NCBI GenBank assembly: GCA_023055355.1
Contig: JALJCS010000007.1
Location: forward strand, 6,188,001-6,252,000
DNA from: Agelaius tricolor
Lineage: Eukaryota > Chordata > Aves > Passeriformes > Icteridae
Direction: 5' to 3'
Length of the DNA stretch: 64,000 nt
The notes beneath the pieces were generated by a model. The model saw only the letters and a list, made by a program, of their open reading frames with translations. It was not told where the DNA came from and ran no database searches. Made by a program: the position numbers and the translations under genes. Below, one piece after another: positions 36,858-47,890 of this stretch (the first letter of the stretch is position 1; each line of letters begins with the position of its first letter).

Positions 36858-37466
36858 TGTGAAAAATGTGTATTTTATGATTGGCTTTTCTCAAATATTA
36901 AAGTGAATATTATATGTGTTGTGTTAGAAAGTAATGCTGTATTAATTCTCTTAAGTAGTGTGTTAAATATAGTTTAGGTTATAAAAAATGTTAAAATAGA
37001 AACTATGCTATGTAGGATACTTTTTTCAAAGAAAGGACTCTCAGTGAGATAGCAGCCACAGGACACCTAAATCTTTCAGAGAAAGAGAATTTATTGCTCC
37101 ATTATCAGAAGAAATGAACTTCTTCCTGCCTCGAAGGCGCTGTCAGGATTCAGAGGAAGAAGCTGACACTGACCAGACAGAATCCTGTGTTTGAATGGAA
37201 TTTATGCATCATGTGTGAGGTGTATGAATATGCAACAGGCTATTGCTTTTAAGGGTTAATCCTCTATTAATGGGTGTCCTTTTTCGGGCTCTGCTGCCTA
37301 GAAAAAGGTACCTGGAGATCTATAATTCTTTGTCTCTATTGTCTCATATTGTCCTAATGCAAATTGTCCAAATTATTATTACTCTAATTGTATTACAATT
37401 TTTATAATAATTTTATTGCTATTCAACTTTTAAAATTTTAAAAACAAGTGACTGGCGTTTTTCACA
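36858..37466 (+). mobile_element. Solo LTR H1 (ERVL-type), 609 bp
   Basis: Starts TGTGAAAAATGTGTATTTTA and ends GGCGTTTTTCACA, giving inverted termini TGTGAAAAA/TTTTTCACA. The flanks CCCTG and CCCAG suggest a 5-bp duplication with one mismatch, as expected of ERVL elements. Same family as H2. Confidence 0.85.
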
Positions 37467-37754
37467 CCCAGCAATGCCATTTGCAATCCTCCAGTGATGC
37501 AACTGCTTAGTAAAGCTAATTATAGGAGAGGTTCTTCCATTTCATGGCAGGGATACCATGAGATCCAAGAGGAAAAAAATCCTACAGCTTGGTTTATGCT
37601 CTCAGAGTTATGGTCTCTGCTATCCTGTGTGAGCTTTGTCAAGCCTGATGTGTTCATTTCTGAACATGACTGCAGATCCAGCCACTCTTGTTATATTTTG
37701 TAGAGGGTTTTTTGTCTCTGAAGGGTCATGTGTCACTGTAAATGTTAGCAAGCA

Positions 37755-37862
37755 ATGAAAGTGCCCATTCTGCTGTTGTTATCTGCAGTCCTTTACCCCT
37801 GGCCTATAAGAAGTTGGTCTAATAGTGGGGAAATTGTTTGGTTCAGCAACACCTGCTGTGCT
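37755..37862 (+). CDS. Candidate signal-peptide exon, unrecognised
   Basis: An ATG opens MKVPILLLLSAVLYPWPIRS, a textbook signal-peptide layout (one lysine, then about 11 hydrophobic residues), followed by 16 residues and a donor-like site (GCT|GTAAGTG) after 36 codons. It could be the first exon of a small secreted protein. No second exon was identified, and one hydrophobic stretch next to a GTAAGT can occur by chance in 64 kb. Confidence 0.2.
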
Positions 37863-38218
37863 GTAAGTGTCCAAAAGCCCTTAAGGCAACACCTTCCCTG
37901 TGGCTGTGACCCACAAGGACAGCAAGGTGAGCAGAGAGTTTGTGATGGGAGAGGAATATAGCAGCAACTCTTCAGATCTTGGAACTCACCTTACCTAAAA
38001 ATGAGTATTTTGAGAGAAAGCCCACTTTTTCCTAGTGTGAAAGTTCAGGCAGGCCCTAATAGCTGTCTGTGTAATTAACTTGCTGGTATTCTGCCAACCT
38101 GTGGGAAGCAGCTCCTCAAGAGGGCAAAAAATATTCTGTGCTGTCTTGACAGTGAGCAGGGACATGAGCTTTGGCATGTTGGGGTGCAGGGGAGACAGGA
38201 ATATCAATATTCCCTCCC

Positions 38219-38792
38219 TGTGCCAGTACCAGTCATTGGTTTCTCTGGGTCTGGATTGAAGGCACTTGAGACAGTAATTTGTGTTCAGACTCAGCTGTTT
38301 ATCATTTCTTATCAGTAAAACAGTCTCACTGCTTTTCATTAGAAGGCACAAAATGGCCAACAATCTCTTGTTCCAAGGTCTTTTAAGACTAAACTATGCA
38401 ATGAAGAACTGACACCTGGATTATTTTCCCTTTTAACCCAATAACTGATCCCAAAGAGCTGCAATGGGGACTTTTCTGCCCAATTACAAAATGCCACCCA
38501 AACCCATGAAGAAGAAGGAAGAAGAAGCATGAAGAACAAACCCAGGATGACACCCTGTGCCCTCCATCTTGCTGCCATCCACAACATACTAAAAACCCCA
38601 AAACCTCAATTTCTCACCAAGTGATACACCTACACTGCTCTCTATAATCTATTTCACACTTTTGTGGATTCTGGTCTATCTTGAAGTCTGGGAAACTTTC
38701 TCCATGAATGAGGGTCAGAGTCAGTGCATCCCTGGGGGTCAGGACACCCCAGAGCAGACAGAGGAATATTCCCTGTGCCCTGGGTTTCCACA
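38219..38792 (-). mobile_element. Solo LTR C, same family as A, 574 bp
   Basis: Reverse-oriented copy with small deletions and a diverged 3' terminus. The flanks CCTCCC (38213-38218) and GCTCCC (38793-38798) look like a 6-bp duplication with one later mutation. Confidence 0.85.
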
Positions 38793-38798
38793 GCTCCC

Positions 38799-41700
38799 CA
38801 AAAAACAAACAGTGTGAATGAAAGCAGTGACATTCCAGTTGTGTTTGCATCCAGCCTGTGACAGTCCTGCCACTCAGACAGGGATGTTTTGGGAGCCATG
38901 TGCTTTCTTGCTTATCTCCTTGCAAAATTTGACCAGCATTTGGCAAGCTGCTGAATTTCACTTTATCTCTGCTCCACTACACTTTTGCATGTGGCTGCTT
39001 TGTGCTCACCTCTCAGCTGTGCTGAGTGCTCGCATGGAGCTTTCAGCTGAGAGAGGATATATCAGAGATATGATATACAAGTGTGTATTGCTCTGCCCCA
39101 TCACCTGGGGGTGCAGAGATTGAGATTATAGCTTGCTTTGTAAAAGGTGTAGTGAGAGATCAGTAAAACTGCTGGGCTGTAAAGCCAGGCCTGTGTAGGA
39201 GGGATTTAGGGTCCATTGCCAGCTTCTCACCTGGTTTCTGTCTAGGTGCAAAAGGGCAGTGGGTCCCTCCTTGCTGTTTACTGCAGCATTGCCTGGAGAC
39301 CAAACCAAACAGTTCCTTTCCTGTCCTGCCCTTCAACCACACCCCAGATCTTCTGAAAAATGTTCAGGCAGGGGCACACCCCTTGTGCCTGGGATCCCTC
39401 ATGGCTGTAGGGTGCTTGAGCCCGAGCATCTGTGACCTGGGAACACTAAAACCAGTTTTAATGCAAAAGTTGATAAAGCATAAAATGGAGGAGGTGTTTG
39501 ACACGTGAATTATCTACTACTGTTTCCCAAGACTTGAAGGTCTATTGATGCAATAAATGCAGCCACAGACTCTGGTGGATTCCTTTGGCCAAGTTTTCTG
39601 TTTCTGAGGAACCATTTTTTGTCTTTGTTTAGAAATAACTTTTTACCCAGATTATGTTGTGATTCAGTAGGAATTGCTGAAAAATGAAGCTGAGACACAT
39701 TATATGAAGCTGGTTTGCAGCTGCCACATTGCCTAAAATGCTGATGAAAGGCACTGGCTCACTCTGTGCATGCCTGATAGTCTTTTGGTTAATCATTCCA
39801 GCTGGCCAGAGTGTATGTTTGGTAGCTCTTCTTTATGGGCTATTTTAAATAAAAATAAATTAAAACCCAATCATTTTCCCCCAGACACCTTCATCTCCTG
39901 AGAACTGGCAAATTGTCACTAAAAGTAAATTAAATACCAATCAATTTCCCCCACAAGCCTTCATCTCCTGAGGACTGGCAAATTGTCACTGGGCTGGAGA
40001 GGATTAAAATATTTTTTTTCCCTCTTGCTTTCTTGTTCCTCCTCTCAGCTGGATCAAACTGTCCCATACAAAACAGCATGGGCAGGCAGCTGTCTGCCCC
40101 ATGATAGTCATGAGCAATGCAACTTCAAAAAATAAACAGATAATCTGAAGTTAAACAGAACAGTTGCACAAAGTTTGGGGGTTATTTATTTATTTATGTG
40201 TTTAATTATGTATTCTTTTAATTTTTCCTGCTCAGAGGCACTTACCCCTCAGCACTGGGTTGTGCCCAGGACTCCCAATGGGATCCTCACCTGCTGAGAA
40301 GAGACCTGGCACCTGTCTGGGACCCCTGGAGACCTCCCTGTCTCCAAAGCCCCTTCCTCAGCCTCTCCAGTCCTTCAGTTTCTGGGCATGCTTCCTGTGC
40401 CAGCTGGTGCCAGGAGTGCAGGAGACCTTCCTGGGGTGGTGTCCCTCTGCCTCACCCTGTGCAGAATCAGTCACTGAATTCTCCTGGGAAGCGTGGCCAT
40501 TGTCTGGCCAGCCCTCCTGCTTTGTGCAATAGGTCAGGAACAAGCACAGAGCTGGATTTTTCTCATGGTTTTGATAAGAGAATTCAGTAACATATCTTGA
40601 ATAAGAGCAGCCCTCTGTGCTGCAGATACAGCCAGATGGAAATATGGGCATATTGAGACTTAGTTCATGAGGGCAGGGAAAACCAAACCAAGGGCTTGAA
40701 AGACCAGGTTTGTGATAGGACTTGTAGTCCTTTTCTGACACAGAATTTAATCACACTGATCTGAGCTGGTTAATAAAACTTCCAAAAAGGTGATAAAGAT
40801 ATTTCATGTTTGCCTACTGTTATAAAATTAGCTACAGTTCAGGCATTTTGCACCTTTATTCCATGACCTATTTTTAGTTACAGTAACTGTGATAACTGCA
40901 GTGGTGATGCATTTTAGAAGCTAGGTAGCACAATAATGGTAAGTCTGATTGACAGAGAAATGAATTGAGAGGTGTAGAGTTGCTTCTAGTCCAGCATGAG
41001 GCTGTGGAAAATTTCTTTTTGCAGGCAAATCTGATCTTGTTTCGAAACTGCAGTCTCAGCCCTGTAAGAGGGATGACATGTGACAGCACAGAAGAAATTA
41101 AGGAAACATTTGCAGTCACTCCCTGTCCACATTATGGCTGTGTTACTGTTGCTTCTTACTGACACATTATTTAAAGATGTCCAGTTTGAATGAGAGATAT
41201 CTTTTTCCTCTTTCTAAATTTTTTAGAGGTGATCTTTTTTTTTGTGTGCAGTGTAATCTCATTCAAAATTAGCAAACAGCTTCTGTTGACTTATGATGTC
41301 TACTGGGGTAGAAGCTGCAAAAGTAGACTTTCCAGTCCAGCAAGTGGAAAAAGGTCTCTGCAAGCTGGAGATAGGAGTGTAAGCACCAAGTCAGCTACAG
41401 GCAGCCTTGTGTGACTCTGAGCATGACTCTGTGTCCAGTCATCCTTAGCAGCATTTCTTGGCATTACAGAAAAACAAATAAGTAATTTATTAGTAAATTG
41501 TTGGGACCTATTTTGGGCGAGTTCAAAGGGCAGCCTAAGTATCCTTGATATATGAGCATCTATCCCTACTTAGCAGTTTCTGTGCCAGACTGAAATGAGA
41601 GACAGGCTCTTCCCTAACAATATACAAACAAAGAGTTTGTGATTAACAACAATGTCACAAGCAGCTGCCAAGGGCTTGCATTTGACATCAAGGGAGCATG

Positions 41701-41904
41701 GTTCAGATGCAGTAATTATGCTAAGTGGTGCTGATTACACAGGAAATGTTGGAAGCATTTTTCCCATGTTGGAAGGTAATTGTACAAACTGACCTGTTGT
41801 CACCTAAGTGCATCCTGAGAGATGAATGACATAGAAGTCACTGCTCTGTAATTCCCTGGGGTGCCAGATGCAGAGATCACCTCCAAGGACATGTGGGGTG
41901 CCTT
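38799..41904. other. No gene recognised
   Basis: Contains the imperfect duplication at 39853-39992; otherwise unique sequence with short chance frames. Confidence 0.5.
39853..39992. repeat. Imperfect tandem duplication, about 70 bp unit
   Basis: Two diverged copies containing CCAATCA.TTTCCCCC and CTTCATCTCCTGAG.ACTGG followed by CAAATTGTCACT. Confidence 0.88.
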
Positions 41905-42352
41905 TAATAAACACAGAACGGGGAAGCTGGGAAGGGACACAGTCATCCAGTCCAACCTCTCTGCTCATGCAGAGTGCCCCAGAACATGTTACTCAGGATT
42001 GTGTCCACACAGCTTTTGAGCACCTCCAGGGAAGATCTCCACAGTCTCTCTGGGCCTCCTGTTCCAGTGCTCAGCCACCCTCAACAAAAGGTTCTTCCTC
42101 GTTGTCAGGTGAAACTTTCTGCCCACCGGTTTCTGCCCACTCCTCTTGTCCCACGTCTCAGCCTGCTCCCTGCTCTGAGCCTTCCCTGCAGACAATGACA
42201 GACGTGGCTCAAGTCCCCTCTCAGTTGTCTCTTCTTGGGCCCACCTCCCTCACTGTTCCCTCATCACTGAGGGGCTCCAGTCCCCCCATCACCTTTGTAC
42301 CCTTGTTCCAGACAGGCTCCAGGAGCTCCACAATAATCCTCAAGGGGGACCA
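41905..42352 (-). mobile_element. CR1 LINE 3' fragment
   Basis: Reverse-oriented CR1. It begins ACACAGAACGGGGAAGCTGG and contains ATCCAGTCCAACCTCTCTGC and TCTGGGCCTCCTGTTCCAGT. A 164-codon plus frame across it is antisense CR1. Confidence 0.88.
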
Positions 42353-45300
42353 GATTGAATGATTCCATCCCATGTCATATCATGGAGGTGGTGAAAGCCC
42401 TAATGCCCACCACATATTGAGAGGGAAAGTCCCAAGAGCCTGACAGCTATGGGGGTGTTTTCTCCCTGTGGAATTAGGCTGTACTCAATTGTTCTTTAGA
42501 GCAGTTTCTGCTCCTCTGGAAACGAGAGAGGTTAGAGAAATTACACTTGGGGGTAACGTTACCTTTTGTGCATGTTTGCTACAAATATGGGAAAAATTCA
42601 CTTTGTAAGCTGGGAAAGCAACAAATAAGTTTTCTTTGACATAGCCCAACAGCTACTGAGAACAGATGTTGGAGTCAGGGAATGCTTTTTTGAGCAAAAG
42701 AGATACTTCAGCTCTCTCAGGTAAAAAGATTTAAATAATGAATCTAACAACAGGACAGATGGATCCAGATCACTAAGTAGCAACACATGTTTTCTCTTGG
42801 GGCTTTCCACTTGTGGTTTACCAGCCATGCCACAACAAAAGTCTTTCACTTTTCTGTTAAAGTGAGTCCATTTATTAGTCTTCCTCCAAAGCTGCATCAA
42901 CTGTTGCTTTCCTGTGCATGTGTTTAAGTGAGCTGCTGTCTTTAATGAAGGCAAACAGAGGGATGCTGGTGCTCCTGTGCAAGACTGGGCTGGGGGAGTG
43001 CAATGAGCTGGTTTCAGTGCTGGAAGCAGGAGTGTGTGCTGTGCCTTTGCTCTGCTTGGGGTTGTGATGTTGGGTGAGAAAAGGATGAATCAGCCCAGGC
43101 TTAGTGCTGCCCTCAGGCTACTGCCTGGCTTTCCTGGAGTTTGTTGTGTTGTTCGAGGGATTTTGTTGTGTGAGCCAAAATAAAGCACAGGTGGTCAGCT
43201 CTGTGTTGTGTTTTTCTCCCCTAATCTGAGGCCTTTGAAAAGGAGCACTGAGGGGTGTGGCTAAAAGTAAAACTCACTTTGGGTGGAGGCAATGGCTTGG
43301 ATTGACTTGGCTCTGTGTGTGTTGATAGATTTAGTCAAACATCCAGAAGAATGGATAGACTTTATTTAAAATATAAACATGGCATGTGAAGACAAAAGCT
43401 GTTATCACTAAATTCCCAAGTCCTTTTGAATGGTAGCAACCAACTGTCATCTAGGATTTACTGACCTCTAAGAACAGCTGGAACCCTAAGCTAAATGAAA
43501 GCAGAGATTTTGCAAGAAAAGGCTTTTGCATTTAGGTGTATCCATGAAGTAGCCCAGAAGTAAGAAAATCCAACCAGTCCAAATTTGTTTTAATGGCATA
43601 TTGCAGAGTGACTGCTAGGTCACTTCTTACATCTCTGAACCATTACAGTTGCAGAATATAAAAGTGGAAACTACTTGTAGGAAAGGCTTCTGTCAGGTAC
43701 AGGAGCACCACAGGCTGCACAATGTGACAGATAAGAAGGAAATGTCTGCAGGACTTTTTACTGAACCACTAGGAAATGGTTGCCCTGCACATCTGCACAG
43801 ATGTTGCTCACATTTTTGAGGTGTCTGCAAGCTTTCTTCAAGCAAATTCCCTGTAGGGTACACTGAAGATGAGCTTTGGACTCAGAAAATATCTGATATC
43901 TGGACTTATGGACATGAGAGAAGCCCAGCTACTCAGCTGGGAGCCTCCCTGGGGGCATTGCTTTGACAAAAGATAACTGCTGCACTGTTGCCAAGTGGCC
44001 CTGCCTCCACGTGATGTGAGTAAAACAGAATTTTCACTCAGCTGGGAATTGAAAGCTGATCTTGATATGAAAAATCAGTGTCTGAGCTCAGAGTTGATAC
44101 TAGAGTGCCTCTTACACACAAAGCAAAAACAAACAAGACTTATTCACAAAAATCAAACAAATTTAGTCTAGCAACTGGTGCAGGAGAGGTCAAGTGTTTC
44201 CAGAGCTCAGTTTAAAATAACAATCTCCATCCCCCCATGACAAGATGAGGAAACTGTCCCATCTGGGAAAGAGAGCTAGTAAAAATTCCTCCTCATTCAA
44301 AATTTTGTATCATCAGCAAAGTTTACTCTTTTGCTATTTTCAGGCAGTCAGTTTGGCTGACTTGGGGCTGAAACAGCAACACACATGCACTGGCACAAGG
44401 AAAATGCAGCTCTTGGCTTTCTGGACATTCATGGACAACACACTGATAGAAATTGTTTTTTGTTCTTTTTTGTTTTGTTGGGTGTGTGCAAGGATGAGAC
44501 AAAAGCACAAGTTTGGTTTAAAACCTTCAGTTTAAAATCCTCCCTGGAAGCCACAGGAAGGTGCTTAAATAAAGATTCAGTTGAATCAAGCAGAGCTCAA
44601 CCACAGTTTTTTTACCATCCTGAGAAGGGTAAGTCCAGGTAACATGACATTCACTTAGTAGAGAGCACTATTCTTCATTTCTGATTTCCACAGCCTGTTT
44701 TTTTCTCACAGCTGGCTCCTGTTGAAAGTGGAAGTCCCCTTTTTGGTGGAATATTTGGTAAAAACCAAAATATTGCTATCAAGGCTTAAAGAAGGCACCT
44801 TCCCTTATTATAAAAAATTCAGTATTTGACCCCATTAGAGCAACTCCTGTTTTTGGAGGACTGGGTCAAAGTGCTCTGCCTGGTTCTGTACAAAGTAGCA
44901 GCTGGTGAAAAGAGACAATGAAAGGATTGTATTTTAGAGAGAGAAAAACATGGAAGAAGTCACAAATCTCACTCTGCAGAGCCCTTCAGTTTTCTTTCTT
45001 TGTTTTAGCTGCCTTTCTTCACCTGCAGTAGCCATCCTCAGGGAAAGGTGGCAGGAAGCACGTCCCATGCTCCTGAAGGTGGCTGCTTCTGCTCCTGAGA
45101 GTCCTCAAGGATCCTGATGAGAGACTGGACAGTCACCAGCTTCCAGTGGTCTGGCACACAGCAGCTGAGTCCCAGGCTTTCTGCTTTCCCCAGTACAGGT
45201 GCCCAAACCACTGACAATCACAGAGGACTGTCCACAGTGCTGAGCTGGAGTGGTGACACAACTGTTCTGTGGACACAGTCAGTGGCTGGAAGGAAAATTC

Positions 45301-47854
45301 TGCAGATTTTCCTCTCTATTGTGTTCTAGAAGCTTTTTTTTATTTTTCTTTGCCATCTCTCTTGGCAGAAATCTGTCACTTGTATTACAAACAATGCTGC
45401 CACTGAGGGAGCGATGCTTCTCTTGACACATCTCCAGCTGCCCAAGTTGTTGGCAGACCTTCTATTTAGGCAGGTGCTGTAAGAACAAAATAATTTATTT
45501 TTATTAAAAAAAATAGATTAAAAACTCCCTCAGAAATAATCATTCATATGTAACCAGTGGAACAAGCTGCAAAGCTATGGAAAAGACATATTCATGCTGC
45601 TGACAGAGAACTGAGTGGGGAGAAGTCCTGCCTGGATACCCAGGACACTGGGGGCTTTCTGTCCTCATGCCACAGTCTGGAAGTGCCTCTCTGTGCAATT
45701 GGAAACAGTGACCTCCTCCCTTGTGAAGGGATATCAGTATCACCTTGGGCTCATTTAAAACTATTTCAGAGAATGAGATGCAAAAAGCCTCTCTGTGGCC
45801 AAGAGAAAACAGCTTCCTCTGGGTCCTCTCAGGAAATGAAGGAGTTCCTTCATGTAATAGGTCAGAATTGCTCCAGCTCTGAATTTCTCCTCACCAGGGC
45901 TTCCTCCCCCACTGCCTGGAGTGGGTGGCTGGAGAGACTAATCCCACCAGGATGGAGTTACTCTTCCTTGCAATCTGCCTTCCTCCCAGTTTCCAAACTC
46001 TTTTTAGCCTTTGTAACAGCAAAGTTAGTTTAAATATCTCATTTTGGTTTGCAGCATTCAGGATTCTCACTGCCATGAAACAACCTGGCCTTCTTCAAAA
46101 GGTGCCAGAAGCAGAAGTGCATTTACAGCAGTATTGAAAAGCAAAATGCTGTGGCAGAGCATCCCCCAGGATGCACCTCCCCAGGGCCTTATTCCCCACC
46201 TACCACACACAACAGGACTGAAAATACCAAGTAATGATTGAATTAGGCTAGAATTTCTCCTAGAGCTCATCTTTTGTACTAAGGTAGTACCAGCTTTATT
46301 TCTAAATAATTCCTGCCAGATACTGGTTCTCTCTTTTGTTAAAAAATCACAAAGCAGCAAACCTGGACTGATGGACTGATAGCCTGGACAAACTCTGCCT
46401 CAGTGCTCAACTACCATTACCCTTAGACAATTTCTTCTAACATCTGGCTTAAATCTCCTTTGTTTAAGTCTGCTGTGCTTTAATTGCTGTGTCAGCTGGG
46501 TTAGCACAATAAATAACTTGTCCCATCCTCTCAAAAGACACTCTGAAGAGGGTTGTTATTGTGTCCTTAATCAGCCTGGCCTTCTCCAGCCTAAACAGAC
46601 ATAATCCATCTCTCACCAGAGATCACATTCCCTGGAACATTTTCATTTCTCTGGTATTAATCCAAGTTGCCCTTAAATTAGGATGCCCAAAACGTGGCCC
46701 TCAGTGGTGGGACAGCTTCTGTCATCAGTGAGCCACCAAAGCTGCTGTCCCACCTCCTCTTGCACATGTGGAGTGGAGAAATGACAATGGAAAGACAGCA
46801 TCTGGAAGGTGCCCTTGTTCTGTCCTCAATGAACAAATCACGCTACAGCAGCCTTCAATACAAACATGATAAATATTTACTCTTATTTATGCCACTGAGG
46901 TTTTTTTACTAATGGGCTAAGGCCAGGGATCAAACCAAGAAGGGCCTGCTCTAAGTCAGTCTGGAGAAGAAAAAGTCGACCTTAAATGAGCTGCTTGTGT
47001 TATGTCAATGCAGTTCCTAGGAACAAAAGGAGAAAATGTCTCTTTATTTTAAGAAGAAAATCCATCCTCCTCCATAGATTATGCTCTGCAGGAGGGAATG
47101 CAACAGCTGTTGATGTTTAGCAACCACAAATGTTGGGGATCAGGCTGTGGTCTGAGAAATAACTGACCATTAACCCAGTTGCCATGGCTGTCAAAGAAAT
47201 TCCAGGAAAAGTAAAAGCCTTTTTTATGGGTTTATTTATTTAAGGGTTATTTTGCTTTTGCTTGATACTATGCATTGTGTACATTCACAGAATCTGCTAC
47301 AGCAAACTATGCTCTAACTAGTACAGTTTTAGTGAAACCACAGTATTTTCTGCCTGTTTTGCAGACACACAGGCAACAGTCATTAGATTCAGTAGAAACT
47401 ACCAAATGAGATACCAAATAGGCAGATATTTCACCCTGTACTCTTGCAAGTCCTCTGTCCAATTTTTTTTTCCAAATCTGTCTTCATTTTTTCACCCAAT
47501 TTTTATTTTTTCCCTACTATAAATAACAAATGAATTTGTAAACCAGCTGGCCTGCAATATTGTGTGGCAATAAAAATAAAAATATGAACATGGTGAAGGT
47601 CTGAAGAGTATGTTTCTTCTAGGAAAGGTAGGCTTTTTTTAAAATTGGGTGTATATAGGCTCAAGTTCACAGACATGATGCAAATGATGTCCCTGTATCC
47701 CAGTTAAAGATCACCTAGGATGTAGTGCACAAAAAAATGCTTCACTTTGTATCATCTAGCAAGTCTAATCTAAAGGCTTGTGTTGAACCTGAGTACTGAA
47801 GCTCTGAAGTTAAGTAATTTGAGACAAACAAAATAATATATTTTTAATACTTAC
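42353..47854. other. Region downstream of ICOSLG exon 6; should hold the terminal exon
   Basis: The ICOSLG stop codon and 3' UTR must lie below 47855, most simply in this stretch. Minus-strand AATAAA signals occur near 45490-45506 and 47225-47235. Several acceptor-like sites exist, but none gives a tail matching the E-L-T-(G/D)-H ending of human and mouse ICOSLG, so none is annotated. A 158-codon plus frame at 45557-46033 has no support. Confidence 0.5.
46495..46700 (-). mobile_element. Diverged CR1 LINE fragment
   Basis: Reverse-oriented, older copy recognised by CAGCCTGGCCTTCTCCAGCC and the following AACAGACATAATCC. The ends are uncertain. It may lie in or near the ICOSLG 3' region. Confidence 0.6.
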
Positions 47855-47890
47855 AGCTGAGTCCTCCTTGGTCTTCTCTTTGCTGGACAT
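47855..47890 (-). CDS. ICOSLG: ICOSLG coding exon 6 (short cytoplasmic exon)
   Basis: A 36-nt phase 1-1 exon with acceptor TTTGTTTCAACAG and donor AGCT|GTAAGTA, encoding DVQQREDQGGLS (residues 297-308). Short cytoplasmic exons like this occur in other B7-family genes. The splice sites and matching phase support it, but so short a sequence has little homology value of its own. The exon after it, which must carry the stop codon, was not found with confidence. Confidence 0.72.

Noticed and set aside
41868..42362. 164-codon plus frame
   Set aside because: Antisense of a CR1 fragment.
45500..45575. Possible ICOSLG terminal exon (short tail then AATAAA signals)
   Set aside because: Acceptor and polyadenylation signal are plausible, but the tail shares nothing with known ICOSLG tails and other acceptors fit equally well.
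45557..46033. 158-codon plus frame
   Set aside because: No recognisable domain, no good flanking splice sites, and antisense to the region expected to hold the ICOSLG 3' end.
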